A stretch of DNA of 39,396 nt from Candidatus Omnitrophota bacterium (GTDB taxonomy: Bacteria > Omnitrophota > Gorgyraeia > Tantalellales > Tantalellaceae). Shown one piece after another: positions 7,468 through 16,032 of this stretch (its first letter is position 1; each line of letters opens with the position of its first letter). The notes beneath the pieces are model-generated. The model saw only the letters and a program-made list of their open reading frames with translations. It was not told the DNA's origin and did not search any database. A program made the translations under genes and the position numbers. The stretch lies in NCBI GenBank assembly GCA_014728075.1, contig WJMG01000081.1, positions 1-39,396 on the forward strand, given 5' to 3'.

Positions 7468-7496
7468 ATTTTACCGCTTTTCGAGCAAAGATGCAA
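7468..7496 (-). promoter_or_regulatory. rpsA promoter (sigma70-type)
   Basis: On the minus strand, TTGCAT (7491-7496), a 17-nt spacer and TAAAAT (7468-7473) lie about 40 nt upstream of the rpsA start. This allows S1 to be transcribed independently of the upstream gene array. Confidence 0.6.
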
Positions 7497-7624
7497 TGAT
7501 TATTTGAGTTATACGAAAGATATACAGGTCGACCGCCACGGCCCCGGACCATATAGCTTATCCCGTAAAAGATAAAAACACTTTGTCCGCCGTCGGTGGC
7601 CGGTGGACGAAAACAGTCTGTTCC

Positions 7625-8257
7625 CTATTGACGATACTCGCTCTCATACTTCTCTTTAAGCCGGAATATCCGATCCATTATAAGGTTGGACACGGCTTCG
7701 TATCCCTTGCCTTCTTTCCCCGCTAGCGGGGAATATTCTTCCGGGGAGACCGGATCGCCTATTACGGCCCCTACCCGCGTCCCCAGCTTTATGCCCTTTC
7801 CTTTCGGAAAAGCTTCCGCGGAGCCGTATACATAGACCGGCACTACCGGCACCCGGGCCTTCATCACCAGAAAGCCTGTGCCCACTTTTGCCTCCTGCAG
7901 ATTCCCATCGACCGAACGGGTGCCTTCCGGAAAAACTCCCACAACATACCCGTTCCTCAACCGCCGCAAAGCTTCTTTTATTCCTTTGATAGAGTTCTTT
8001 CCGCGCCTCAGGGGTATACAACCCACATTTCTGGTCCAGGCGCCGATCACGGGAACATCGAAAAGCTCCTGCTTTGCCATGAAATCGACCCGATAGGAGG
8101 AACAGGCCAGTCCCACAAGAGGAGGATCCATCAGGCTGGCGTGATTGGAGGTAATGATAAAGGGGGGCTCGGGCAGGTTATCAGTACCGTATATACGGAC
8201 CCTTAGCAGGACCTTCATGATAATTGTGAATATCGCGCGTGAGATATAGTATAGCAT
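7625..8257 (-). CDS. plsC: 1-acyl-sn-glycerol-3-phosphate acyltransferase (PlsC-like)
   Basis: Transfers an acyl chain to lysophosphatidic acid to make phosphatidic acid, the precursor used by CdsA encoded elsewhere in this window. It is a 210-aa protein with an N-terminal hydrophobic segment. The acyltransferase signature HASLMD (His39, Asp44) and the substrate-binding motif PEGTRS (110-115) are both present. The ATG at 8257 is preferred. A start 54 nt upstream would encode a peptide translated from the (GTATCGG)5 repeat and is probably not real. It sits between cmk and rpsA, a slot often held by ispH (lytB) in other bacteria. Confidence 0.9.
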   Translation of the reverse strand: MLYYISRAIFTIIMKVLLRVRIYGTDNLPEPPFIITSNHASLMDPPLVGLACSSYRVDFMAKQELFDVPVIGAWTRNVGCIPLRRGKNSIKGIKEALRRLRNGYVVGVFPEGTRSVDGNLQEAKVGTGFLVMKARVPVVPVYVYGSAEAFPKGKGIKLGTRVGAVIGDPVSPEEYSPLAGKEGKGYEAVSNLIMDRIFRLKEKYESEYRQ

Positions 8258-8258
8258 T

Positions 8259-8327
8259 GTATCGGGTATCGGGTATCGGGTATCGGGTATCGGGTTAAAC
8301 CGGCACCTCATACCTGTTACCGGACGC
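8259..8327. repeat. Tandem 7-mer (GTATCGG)x5 and foldback arm
   Basis: Five exact GTATCGG units occupy 8259-8293. They are followed by a right part (ACCGGCACCTCATACCTGTTACCGG, 8296-8320) whose reverse complement uses similar GGTA/CCGG words, giving an imperfect foldback. It fills the gap between the cmk stop and the plsC start. Confidence 0.7.
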
Positions 8328-9020
8328 CTATCCTTTTCTGCTTACAAGTTCGACTATCTTCGCTACCACCTGATCTATCGTCAGGTCGGTCGTGTCTATT
8401 AATACCGCGTCGTCCGCTTTCTTAAGAGGACCGACTTCACGGGTCTTATCCGTGTGGTCCCGTTGCTTGAGATCATCTTCTATCTCGCTTTTAGGCACCG
8501 GCACCCCTTTGGCCCTCATCTCAGCAAAGCGCCTCTCTACCCTTTCGTCAAAAGCGGCGTCGACATAGAACTTGTATTTCGCTCCGGGAAGGACTACCGT
8601 TCCCGTATCCCTTCCCTCCATGACGGCACCATTGGCCTCGGAAGCCATCTTTCTCTGCAAATCGACCATATTTTTCCTTACCTCGGGTATCTTGCAGACA
8701 TGCTTGACATTGACAGTAACTTCCATCCTGCGTATCTCCTCCGAAACATCCACACCGTCAAGTATGACATTAATGGTCCTTCCTTCTTTTTCCGAAGGAG
8801 TAAGGACAAGGTCAAGGTCCCCGGAAAGCTCTATTATGGCTTTCCGGTCCGAAAGGTCCACATTCTTACGCATGACTTTCAGCGTAAGGGCCCTGTAGGT
8901 CGCTCCGGTATCGATATAGGTATATCCGAGCCTTTCGGCTACCAGACGGCTTACCGTGCTTTTGCCGCTCCCCGCCGGTCCGTCTATGGCAACGGCGTTG
9001 ATCTTTTTAAAAAAGTTCAT
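8328..9020 (-). CDS. cmk: Cytidylate kinase
   Basis: Phosphorylates CMP/dCMP to the diphosphate using ATP. The 230-aa protein opens with the P-loop GPAGSGKST (14-22) and continues with YIDTGATYRALTL, the monophosphate-binding DGVDVSEEIRR-type region (~90) and GRDTGTVVLP (~138). C-terminal KQRDHTDKTR is the usual NMP-kinase lid region. The start codon lies inside the 3' end of tyrA (14-nt overlap), implying coupled translation. Confidence 0.96.
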   Translation of the reverse strand: MNFFKKINAVAIDGPAGSGKSTVSRLVAERLGYTYIDTGATYRALTLKVMRKNVDLSDRKAIIELSGDLDLVLTPSEKEGRTINVILDGVDVSEEIRRMEVTVNVKHVCKIPEVRKNMVDLQRKMASEANGAVMEGRDTGTVVLPGAKYKFYVDAAFDERVERRFAEMRAKGVPVPKSEIEDDLKQRDHTDKTREVGPLKKADDAVLIDTTDLTIDQVVAKIVELVSRKG

Positions 9021-9849
9021 CTCTGAGCGCCTTATAGTTCCTTAAATGTTCCTTAAGATCTTCCTCGTTTTCCCGCCCTAACGCTTCTTCTATCCTCGAC
9101 AATATCTCTCTGAATTTCGCCGTAGCTTCCAGAACATTATCTTTATTGCTTAAAAGGATATCGCTCCACAGACCCGCGTCCGAAGACGCTATCCTGGTCG
9201 TATCCTTGAACCCGGTAGCGAACATGGTCGCCGGGAACTTCTCCTCCAGCACACCCGCAAGCGCATACGCTACAACATGCGGAAGATGGCTCGAATACGC
9301 AAGGTTCCTGTCATGCTCTTCGGGTGATATGATCCCTACATCCGCTCCTATACCCGTCCACATACCCTTTAACCTGTCCAGCCCGGACTTATCAACATCG
9401 GCATCCGGCGTAAGCAGGCAAACGGACCCTTCAAAAAGGTCCGCCCGGGCGCTTTCAGGGCCTGTCTTTTCCGAACCCGCGAGAGGATGTCCTCCTATGA
9501 AAGTGAACTTATCCTTAAACTCACGGGCGAACTCGACTATATCTCTCTTTGTGCTCCCCGCATCTGTTACCACGGCCCCGGCTACATCTACCTCTGCTAT
9601 TTTCCTCAGGACTCCTCTTATAACATGCACGGGAGTAGCGATAACTATTATATCCGCCCCGGGGAGCGCCTTCGCATAATCATCGACAAATCCCCGTGTA
9701 AGGGTCTTTTCCGCTATAGCCCTTTCAAGCGAGGAGCGGCGCCGGCATACTCCCACGACCTCATCGGCCCGCCCTCTTTGGATGAGAGCCTTGCCTATCG
9801 AACCGCCTATAAGGCCCACGCCAATTATAACCACTTTTTTGAAATGCAT
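9007..9849 (-). CDS. tyrA: Prephenate dehydrogenase
   Basis: Oxidatively decarboxylates prephenate (or arogenate) with NAD(P) to the tyrosine precursor. The 280-aa protein has an N-terminal Rossmann GVGLIGGSIG loop (residues 11-20). The catalytic-domain GGHPLAGSEKTG signature lies at about 118-129, and an RIASSDAGLW helix segment near 222. It is a stand-alone TyrA with no ACT or chorismate mutase domain visible. It lies in the same run as aroF, hisC and pheA and overlaps cmk. In many bacteria aroA sits between tyrA and cmk, but it is absent here. Confidence 0.94.
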   Translation of the reverse strand: MHFKKVVIIGVGLIGGSIGKALIQRGRADEVVGVCRRRSSLERAIAEKTLTRGFVDDYAKALPGADIIVIATPVHVIRGVLRKIAEVDVAGAVVTDAGSTKRDIVEFAREFKDKFTFIGGHPLAGSEKTGPESARADLFEGSVCLLTPDADVDKSGLDRLKGMWTGIGADVGIISPEEHDRNLAYSSHLPHVVAYALAGVLEEKFPATMFATGFKDTTRIASSDAGLWSDILLSNKDNVLEATAKFREILSRIEEALGRENEEDLKEHLRNYKALRDELF

Positions 9850-9864
9850 GCTGACTCCAATTTA

Positions 9865-9925
9865 AGGTAAAGGTACGGGTAAAGCTCTTTTTTCTATACC
9901 TCTACCTGTGCCTATGCCTACATAG
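9865..9925. repeat. Foldback element, CAGGTA-word family (copy 3, short)
   Basis: The left arm AGGTAAAGGTACGGGTAAAG, a short CTCTTTTTT loop and the right arm CTATACCTCTACCTGTGCCTATGCCTAC are complementary in kind. The element occupies the whole space between the tyrA start and the aroF stop. The right arm includes the aroF TAG stop codon. Confidence 0.6.
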
Positions 9926-10934
9926 TCCTACCAACAGCTTCCGCCACTTTACGGCATTCTTTCATGAGGTTCTCGAATTTTTCGGGCAGCAGGGACTGGT
10001 CACCGTCCGAATACGCTTCCTCAGGATTCGGGTGCACCTCCACCATAAGGCCGTCACAACCCGCGGCTACAGCGGCCCGGGACATGGCCGTTACCATACC
10101 CCACCTCCCGGTGCCGTGGGACGGATCAACCACAACAGGTAAATGAGTAAGGCTTTTTAAGGCCGGTACGGCGTTAAGGTCAAGGGTGTTCCTGGTAAAG
10201 GTCTCGAAGGTCCTTATACCTCTTTCGCAAAGGATGACATCCGGATTGCCCCCGGAAAGGACATATTCGGCGCTCATCAGGAACTCTTTAAGGGTGCTGG
10301 CTATGCCCCGTTTAAGGAAAACAGGTTTTCTGGTCTTGCCCACTTCTTTCAACAGATCGAAATTCTGCATGTTACGCGCGCCTATCTGTATAATATCAGC
10401 GTATTCAAGCACCTTCCCGATCGTCCTTATATCCATAAGCTCCGTTATTATCAGAAGTCCGGTCTTGTCCCGGGCCTCGGCAAGGTATTCCAACCCCTCC
10501 TCGCCAAGCCCCTGAAAAGCGTAAGGGGAGGTCCTGGGCTTAAAGGCTCCGCCGCGAAGCACCGTAGCGCCCGCTTTCTTGACCTTCCGGGCAAGGTCCA
10601 GCAGACCTTCTTTGGTCTCCACTGAACACGGGCCGGCCATAACGATCAATCTGTCTCCTCCCACCTTGAGCCCGTTCCCGATGTCCACCTTGGTAGGAAC
10701 CGATCTATAGTCCAGTGAGGCAAGCTTGAATGGCTTAAGGATAGGTATGACCTTTTCCACCCCGGCCATGCCTTCCAGGGGCACCACTCTCAGTTTGTCT
10801 TCCTCTCCTATGACCCCTATTATCGACCTTTCCACGCCTTCCGAAAGCCAGGGCTTAAGCCCGAGCCCCTTGACTTTCTCCATTATATGGTCTATCTGTT
10901 CTTTCGTAGCCTTAGGCTTAATGACTATTATCAT
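9918..10934 (-). CDS. aroF: 3-deoxy-7-phosphoheptulonate synthase (type I-beta DAHP synthase)
   Basis: First step of the shikimate pathway: condenses phosphoenolpyruvate with erythrose 4-phosphate. The 338-aa protein has the short N-terminal ferredoxin-like/ACT-like regulatory domain (residues 1-~70) typical of the Thermotoga-type enzymes, then a KDSA/DAHPS barrel. Landmarks are MAGPCSVET (~95), [17 protein letters not shown] (~128), [10 protein letters not shown] (~181), FLKRG (~202) and VDPSHGTG (~267). The N-terminal domain suggests feedback control by tyrosine or phenylalanine (family knowledge). Neighbours tyrA, hisC and pheA complete an aromatic amino acid set. Confidence 0.95.
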   Translation of the reverse strand: MIIVIKPKATKEQIDHIMEKVKGLGLKPWLSEGVERSIIGVIGEEDKLRVVPLEGMAGVEKVIPILKPFKLASLDYRSVPTKVDIGNGLKVGGDRLIVMAGPCSVETKEGLLDLARKVKKAGATVLRGGAFKPRTSPYAFQGLGEEGLEYLAEARDKTGLLIITELMDIRTIGKVLEYADIIQIGARNMQNFDLLKEVGKTRKPVFLKRGIASTLKEFLMSAEYVLSGGNPDVILCERGIRTFETFTRNTLDLNAVPALKSLTHLPVVVDPSHGTGRWGMVTAMSRAAVAAGCDGLMVEVHPNPEEAYSDGDQSLLPEKFENLMKECRKVAEAVGRTM

Positions 10935-10967
10935 GGCTTTCCTTTCCTCCGCGGTACAGCGGGTTGG

Positions 10968-12071
10968 TTATTTTTCAGACGGTATCGATGCAAGAGCTTC
11001 TTTAAAAACCTGAAGAAAACGGTCGTTCTCTTCGGGAAGGCCTATATTCATCCTGATGAAGCCCTTGAGGCCCCAGGGCGACATTTCTCGTATTATCACA
11101 CCTTTACTGAGCACATGCTCGAATATTCTCGATGAATCCCTGCCTGTATTGATCAATATGAAATTGGTGCGGCTGGGAATGTATTCGACTCCCAGGTCTT
11201 TAAGTGCTTTGTATATTTTCTCCTTTTCAGAGTCCACGAGCTGTCTTGACCTGGAGACGAAATCCTCGTCGTCAAGAGCAGCTTTCGCGGCAACCTGGGC
11301 GAGCGAATTAACATTGAAAGGTTCACGGACACGGTTCAGGAAATCGGCTATTTCCGGGCGCGCCACGCCGTAACCTATACGCAGGCCCGCCAGCCCATAG
11401 GCTTTTGAAAAAGTTCTGGCGACAACTACGGTCCGGTCTTCCCGGTCGATATACTTAAGGGACTCGGGATAATCTCCGCCGCGGGCGAATTCGTAATAAG
11501 CCTCGTCAAGGAAGACCAGCACCCTTTTAGGCATTTTTTCTATGAACGCGTCGAGTTCCCCGGAGTTCGCGTAAGAACCTGTGGGATTGTCGGGATTGGC
11601 GATGAATACGGCTTTCGTCCTTCCGGTAACGGCTTCCGCCATGGCCTCCAGATCGTATTTGAAGTCCTTCAGCGGCACTTTTATCACTTTGGCGTTCTTA
11701 ACTTTGGATGCTATGCTATAAACGGCGAAGGTCGGATCGGCTACGATCACCTCGTCTCCGGGGTCCACGGCGGCGTGGAGGGCCAGCACGATGACCTCGT
11801 CCGAACCGTTCCCGAAAACAAAATTTTCCGGGGAAAGCCCGAGTTTTGCCGCCAGGTCCTGCCTAAGATAATGACATCCCCCGTCGGGATACCGGTTTAT
11901 ATCCGGGACCGCTTTTTTTATGGCCTCTATCGCACCGGGAGAACAACCGAGCGGATTCTCGTTCGAAGCAAGCTTGATAACATCTTCCAGTCCGAGTTCC
12001 CTCTTGACCTCCTCGATGGGTTTTCCGGGCTTGTACGGCGTTACATCATTCAAATGTTTTTTCCAAGGCAT
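10968..12071 (-). CDS. hisC: Histidinol-phosphate/aromatic aminotransferase (PLP, class I/II)
   Basis: A 367-aa fold-type I PLP enzyme with ASNENPLG at 35-42, a DNPTG motif at 161-165 and the PLP lysine Lys223 in ART-FSKAYGLAGLRIGYG. Length and motifs match HisC. No other histidine genes are near. It sits between pheA and aroF, so here it probably also, or mainly, transaminates phenylpyruvate and 4-hydroxyphenylpyruvate, as HisC paralogues in aromatic operons do. That functional assignment is inference. Confidence 0.9.
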   Translation of the reverse strand: MPWKKHLNDVTPYKPGKPIEEVKRELGLEDVIKLASNENPLGCSPGAIEAIKKAVPDINRYPDGGCHYLRQDLAAKLGLSPENFVFGNGSDEVIVLALHAAVDPGDEVIVADPTFAVYSIASKVKNAKVIKVPLKDFKYDLEAMAEAVTGRTKAVFIANPDNPTGSYANSGELDAFIEKMPKRVLVFLDEAYYEFARGGDYPESLKYIDREDRTVVVARTFSKAYGLAGLRIGYGVARPEIADFLNRVREPFNVNSLAQVAAKAALDDEDFVSRSRQLVDSEKEKIYKALKDLGVEYIPSRTNFILINTGRDSSRIFEHVLSKGVIIREMSPWGLKGFIRMNIGLPEENDRFLQVFKEALASIPSEK

Positions 12072-12082
12072 AATTTGTCCTC

Positions 12083-12141
12083 TTAGCGTTTAGCGTACAG
12101 CGTATGGTCTAAACGCTATACCCTGTTCGCTGTACGCTTTT
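12083..12141. repeat. Foldback element, AGCGTTTAGCG-word family
   Basis: The left arm uses AGCGTTTAGCGTACAGCGTATGG. The right arm CTAAACGCTATACCCTGTTCGCTGTACGCT is largely its reverse complement (AGCGTACAGCG pairs with CGCTGTACGCT). It spans the hisC-pheA gap, ending at the pheA stop codon. Confidence 0.6.
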
Positions 12142-13213
12142 ATTTCCCCACGGGATACGACCCCAGCACCTTGAGAAAATGACATTTCTTCTCAAGGGTT
12201 TCAAGCGCCTTTTTTATCTTTTTGTCTTCACGGTGCCCCTCAAGGTCCACAAAGAAATAATATTTCCAGAGCCCTCTTTTGGAGGGCCTGGATTCGATCT
12301 TTGTAAGGTTTATCCCGGCCGATTTGAAAGAACTCAGCATATCGTGCAATACGCCGGGCCGGTCCTTTACCGAGAACATTATAGAGGTCTTGTCTTTTCC
12401 GGAAGGTTTTCCTATATGATCGCCTATAACAAGGAACCTCGTGACATTTGTAGCGCTGTCCTCTATGGACCTGGCCAGAATGTTCAAAGGATATTTCTTG
12501 GCGACGAGTTCACTGGCTATGCAGGCCGCTGTTTTTTCTCCGGCCGCTACACCGGCAGCCTTTGCGGTAGAATCAACGGCGTAAAGCTTCGCTGAAGGCA
12601 GGTTTTCCTCGATCCAACGCCTGCACTGCCCGAAGACCTCGGATTTAGAGTATATTTTCCTGACCTCTTTGATGTTTTTCCTTTTAGCGAGCAAGCTGTG
12701 CCGTATGGCCAGGAAAACCTCAGAACATATCATAAGATCGGAAGAACCGAACATATCAAGCGTATAGTTGACCGCCCCTTCTGTCGAGTTTTCTATCGGG
12801 ACCACCCCGTAATCCGCGTTCCCTTTCCCGACTTCGGTAAAAACACCGGATATCGTATCACACGGGACATACCGGACGCTCGACCCGAATTTTTTCAGTG
12901 CCGCCTGATGCGTAAAAGTCATCTCGGGTCCGAGATAAGCTATCTTTTTCGGCTCTTCAAGAGATATGCACGCCGACATTATCTCGCTGTAAATGGCCTT
13001 AAGGGACTCCGCGGAAAGCGGACCCTTGTTCTCCCTTAACACATTGGCATATACCTGCGCTTCTCTTTCGGGACTGTAAATAGGCGCTCTCTTCTTCTTT
13101 TTCACATCCCCTATCGCCTGGCTCAATTTGGCTCTTTTGCCCATAAGCCCGACAAGTTTTTTGTCTATGGCGGTTATTTCCGCGCGGAGATCATTCAGGT
13201 TTTTCTTCTTCAT
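12140..13213 (-). CDS. pheA: Bifunctional chorismate mutase / prephenate dehydratase
   Basis: Converts chorismate to prephenate and on to phenylpyruvate. The 357-aa protein has an AroQ chorismate mutase domain (residues 1-~90: helical, with RAEITAIDKKLVGLMGKR). A prephenate dehydratase domain starts at KIAYLGPEMTFTHQA (~92) and contains ENSTEGAV (~141) and NVTRFLVIG (~255). The C-terminal ACT domain with DRPGVLHDML and ESRPSK is the phenylalanine-binding regulatory motif. It overlaps the end of scpB by 23 nt, so the two are translationally linked. Confidence 0.96.
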   Translation of the reverse strand: MKKKNLNDLRAEITAIDKKLVGLMGKRAKLSQAIGDVKKKKRAPIYSPEREAQVYANVLRENKGPLSAESLKAIYSEIMSACISLEEPKKIAYLGPEMTFTHQAALKKFGSSVRYVPCDTISGVFTEVGKGNADYGVVPIENSTEGAVNYTLDMFGSSDLMICSEVFLAIRHSLLAKRKNIKEVRKIYSKSEVFGQCRRWIEENLPSAKLYAVDSTAKAAGVAAGEKTAACIASELVAKKYPLNILARSIEDSATNVTRFLVIGDHIGKPSGKDKTSIMFSVKDRPGVLHDMLSSFKSAGINLTKIESRPSKRGLWKYYFFVDLEGHREDKKIKKALETLEKKCHFLKVLGSYPVGK

Positions 13214-13961
13214 ACTCGGGTTCCTCCGTTGATCCGGCCTTGTCTGATCCGCCGGCCCGGGCGTTCTCTCTTTCGGTTCCGTCTTCCGGGTCTGATCCTC
13301 CGGACGCGCCCCGGGGCAAAGGGGCCTCCTCAGCGCCCTCTTCGTTCCCGACCGTTACGCGTGTTTCTTCCGGAGTGTTCTCTTCTTCTTTTTCCTCATT
13401 ATCCACAGGTACAGGCGCTTCGCCTTTACCGTATTCGAGGTCGTCTTCGGTAAATTCCCGCAATGCCGGGAGGTCACCCAGGGAATTAAGCCCGAAAAGC
13501 TCAAGGAATTTATCCGTAGTCCCGTAGATAAGCGGCTTGCCGATGACATCCTTTCTGCCGCGCACCTCTATAAGGTCCTTGTCAAGAAGCGTCCGCAGCA
13601 CACCACCGACATTCACACCTCTAACGCTTTCTATCTCCGCCCTTGTGGCCGGCTGCTTGTAAGCGATTATAGCAAGTGTCTCGAGCGTAGCGCCCGTGAG
13701 CCGTGTCGGTTCTTTCTGATAAAGATTGCTTATCCAGGGCATATATTCCGGCTTGGACACTATCCGGTACCTGCCGGCTATCTCTGCTATATTAAAAGCT
13801 CTGCGGCTTCCCTGGTATTCGGATTTCAAAAGCGATATGGTATTCTCGATATCTTTCCTGTCGGTATCCGTTACCGCCTTTTTTATTTCCTCGATGCACA
13901 GGCCGTGCTCGGAAACGATAAGCAGAGCTTCTATTATATTCTTGAGCTTGTCGCTGTCCAT
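13191..13961 (-). CDS. scpB: Segregation and condensation protein B
   Basis: Partner of ScpA and SMC in the bacterial condensin complex. Residues ~1-165 of the 256-aa product form the paired winged-helix region, with ATLETLAIIAYKQPATRAEIESVRG and GRKDVIGKPLIYGTTDKFLELFGL, the hallmark ScpB segments. The last ~75 residues are an acidic, Pro/Gly/Glu-rich low-complexity tail absent from most ScpB proteins. The ATG at 13961 is chosen because GGAAGAGG lies 6-7 nt upstream. A TTG at 14021 would add 20 basic residues but lacks such a site. Confidence 0.93.
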   Translation of the reverse strand: MDSDKLKNIIEALLIVSEHGLCIEEIKKAVTDTDRKDIENTISLLKSEYQGSRRAFNIAEIAGRYRIVSKPEYMPWISNLYQKEPTRLTGATLETLAIIAYKQPATRAEIESVRGVNVGGVLRTLLDKDLIEVRGRKDVIGKPLIYGTTDKFLELFGLNSLGDLPALREFTEDDLEYGKGEAPVPVDNEEKEEENTPEETRVTVGNEEGAEEAPLPRGASGGSDPEDGTERENARAGGSDKAGSTEEPEYEEEKPE

Positions 13962-14034
13962 TTCATCCTCTTCCAGTGGTTTGAGCCCGGTAGAACTTGC
14001 ACGCCCTTTCCGCCTCTTCAACGCCGCCCAGGGT

Positions 14035-14805
14035 TTATTCGGTCTTTTCCCCGTTCGTATCTTTCGAAACGGTATCTCTTCTGCCGGCGTCAGGGTTACT
14101 GATGATCTCTATGTCTCCGTAGATATCCTTCTGCACGACCAGGACCTCTCTCATTTTCATCAGTTCCAGCACGGCAAGAAAAGTGGCGATGACCTCGTCC
14201 TTCACCGTCATGTTCTTAAAAAGTGACCTGAAACCTATCTTTGAGCCCCCGGCCAGGCGGCGGTATATCTCTTGTATCTTGTCGCTTACCGAGAACCTGT
14301 CTTTCACCACCTGGTGGAATGTTTCCTTCGAAACCGAGCTCAGGACCTTCCTGAAAGCCGTTATCAGGTCAAAAAGACTGGCCTCGAAATATTCCGTACC
14401 GTCGCCGGCAACTACTTTCTCTCTTATCCCAGTTCCTTTTCGGAGGTAAAGATCTTCGCTCCGTTCCTTCATCTGCATAAGCTCCGTGGCGGCTTCCTTG
14501 AATTTCTTATATTCCAAAAGCCTCTGCACAAGCTCTTCTCTGGGATCGGGAGCCTCTTCCTCTCCTTCTTCCTCTTCCACGGGAAGCAGCATCCTGCTCT
14601 TGATATGCATGAGAGTAGCCGCCATCACCAGGAATTCACCCGCTACCTCGAGGTCCATCATTTTCATGAGCTCCAGGTATTCCATATATTGCCCGGTTAT
14701 TTCGGAAATGGGTATATCGTAAATATCGATCTTTTCTTTTTTTATAAGAAAAAGAAGAAGGTCGAGCGGGCCCTCGAATATAGGCAGTTTTACTTTGTAG
14801 GACAT
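14035..14805 (-). CDS. scpA: Segregation and condensation protein A
   Basis: Kleisin subunit bridging SMC heads. The 256-aa protein starts with the diagnostic YKVKLPIFEGPLDLLLFLIKKEKIDIYDIPISEIT-like region (residues 3-37). A helical middle with a MAATLMHIKSRMLLP segment (~62-76) follows, then a C-terminal winged helix (around 175-235) with VTFLAVLELMKM-like sequence. Immediately followed by scpB, the usual pairing. Confidence 0.94.
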   Translation of the reverse strand: MSYKVKLPIFEGPLDLLLFLIKKEKIDIYDIPISEITGQYMEYLELMKMMDLEVAGEFLVMAATLMHIKSRMLLPVEEEEGEEEAPDPREELVQRLLEYKKFKEAATELMQMKERSEDLYLRKGTGIREKVVAGDGTEYFEASLFDLITAFRKVLSSVSKETFHQVVKDRFSVSDKIQEIYRRLAGGSKIGFRSLFKNMTVKDEVIATFLAVLELMKMREVLVVQKDIYGDIEIISNPDAGRRDTVSKDTNGEKTE

Positions 14806-14819
14806 ATTTTATTAGATAT

Positions 14820-14904
14820 CAGGTACAGGTACGGGCAGAGATATAGAAAAAGGATATTCCAGAACTGCATTTATCTATACCTGTACCTGTTTTCCTCTAC
14901 CTTT
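14820..14904. repeat. Foldback element, CAGGTA-word family (copy 1, inverted relative to copy 2)
   Basis: The left arm is CAGGTACAGGTACGGGCAG and the right arm CTATACCTGTACCTGTTTTCC is complementary. The core between them (about 14840-14885) reverse-complemented is nearly identical to 15960-16005, sharing GTATAGATAAA-GCAGTTCTGGAATA and CTTTTTCTAT. It lies between the scpA start and the trpS stop. Confidence 0.75.
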
Positions 14905-14908
14905 ATTT

Positions 14909-15904
14909 TCAATCCACCATCTGATGCAGGCACTTTTTGACCTTAGACATAGTCTTTCCGGCCGCTCTCCTGGCTTTTTCAGCCCCGTCCTTAAGGATAT
15001 CGTGGACATCGTTGTCTGAAAGGGAACCGCGTTTTTCACGGATGGGGTCAAGATAGTTATTAATTGCCCTGGCCAGGCTTTTTTTAACCTCCACATCCCC
15101 TATTCTACCCTCTCGATACCTCTTCTTGAAATCATCGACCTCCTCCTTATCGGGGTTGAAAAGGTCGTGATAGGCAAAAACAGGATTGCCTTCAACATTA
15201 CCGGGTATATCTGCCCTGATCCTGTTAGGGTCCGTGTACATACCGCGGACCTTTTTTTCAACGACTTTAGCGTCATCGGCAAGAGCGATAAAATTTCCGT
15301 AGCTTTTGGACATCTTCCTGTTATCCGTCCCTACGAGCTTGGAAACTTTATTCAGGATTGGTTCGGGTTCGGGGAATATCTCTTTTTTGTAAAGGCTGTG
15401 GAACCGCCTGATTATCTCCCTGGCAAGTTCAAGGTGAGGAAGCTGGTCTACGCCTACCGGCACCTTATGAGCGCCGTAGAGGGCTATGTCCGCGGTTTGA
15501 AGTACCGGGTAACCGAGAAAACCGTAGGTAGCGAGCATCCTGCCTTTAAGCTCCCTGAGCTGTTCCTTATAAGTGGTACATCTTTCCAGCCAGCCGAGGG
15601 GGGTCAAAAGAGAAAAGACCATAGAAAGCTCAAGGTGTTCGGGCACCATGCTCTGGATAAAGATAACGCTCCTTTCCGGATCTATGCCGCAGGATATCCA
15701 GTCTTTTACTATTTCTATGCTGTTCTCCCTTATGTTCGAAGGTTTCTCGTATTCGCTCATAAGAGCATGCCAGTCAGCTACCATGAAAAAGCAATCATAT
15801 TCGTCCTGGAACTTCACCCAGTTACCGAGCACTCCTACGAGATGTCCGAGATGGAGCTGCCCGGTAGGCCTCATACCGCTGAGAATGGTATGTTTTTTGG
15901 ACAT
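14909..15904 (-). CDS. trpS: Tryptophanyl-tRNA synthetase
   Basis: Charges tRNA-Trp. The 331-aa protein has the class I signature [11 protein letters not shown] (residues 14-24), the tryptophan-pocket segment with DWHALMS (~44-50), and the KMSKS loop in [10 protein letters not shown] near residue 200. Length is standard. It is bracketed by two inverted copies of an intergenic foldback element and lies between infB and scpA. Confidence 0.97.
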   Translation of the reverse strand: MSKKHTILSGMRPTGQLHLGHLVGVLGNWVKFQDEYDCFFMVADWHALMSEYEKPSNIRENSIEIVKDWISCGIDPERSVIFIQSMVPEHLELSMVFSLLTPLGWLERCTTYKEQLRELKGRMLATYGFLGYPVLQTADIALYGAHKVPVGVDQLPHLELAREIIRRFHSLYKKEIFPEPEPILNKVSKLVGTDNRKMSKSYGNFIALADDAKVVEKKVRGMYTDPNRIRADIPGNVEGNPVFAYHDLFNPDKEEVDDFKKRYREGRIGDVEVKKSLARAINNYLDPIREKRGSLSDNDVHDILKDGAEKARRAAGKTMSKVKKCLHQMVD

Positions 15905-15934
15905 GGATTTCCTTTCGTATCCAACCCTAAAAAA

Positions 15935-16024
15935 ACAGGAACAGGTATAGGCACAGGTAAAGGTATAGATAAACGCAGTTCTGGAATACTCTTTTTCTAT
16001 GCCTCTGCCTTTGCCTGTACCTCC
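15935..16024. repeat. Foldback element, CAGGTA-word family (copy 2)
   Basis: Left arm words CAGGAACAGGTATAGGCACAGGTAAAGGTATAG, core ATAAACGCAGTTCTGGAATACTC and right arm CTATGCCTCTGCCTTTGCCTGTACCT. The core matches the reverse complement of the element at 14820-14904, so the two form an inverted pair around trpS. It fills the trpS-infB gap. Confidence 0.75.
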
Positions 16025-16032
16025 TTAGTGAA

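Noticed and set aside
7550-7620. Possible terminator between plsC and rpsA
   Set aside because: A GTCCACC/GGCGGAC hairpin exists on the minus strand, but the T-run starts several bases after the stem and one stem pair is mismatched. It is too weak to call.
8259-8293. Heptamer array as a CRISPR-like repeat
   Set aside because: Units are contiguous without spacers and only 7 nt long, with no cas genes anywhere in the window.
8258-8311. N-terminal extension of PlsC
   Set aside because: The added residues are a translation of the GTATCGG heptamer array. The family's first helix starts at the ATG at 8257.
13962-14021. TTG start adding 20 residues to ScpB
   Set aside because: No ribosome binding site at that position, whereas the ATG at 13961 has GGAAGAGG at proper spacing.
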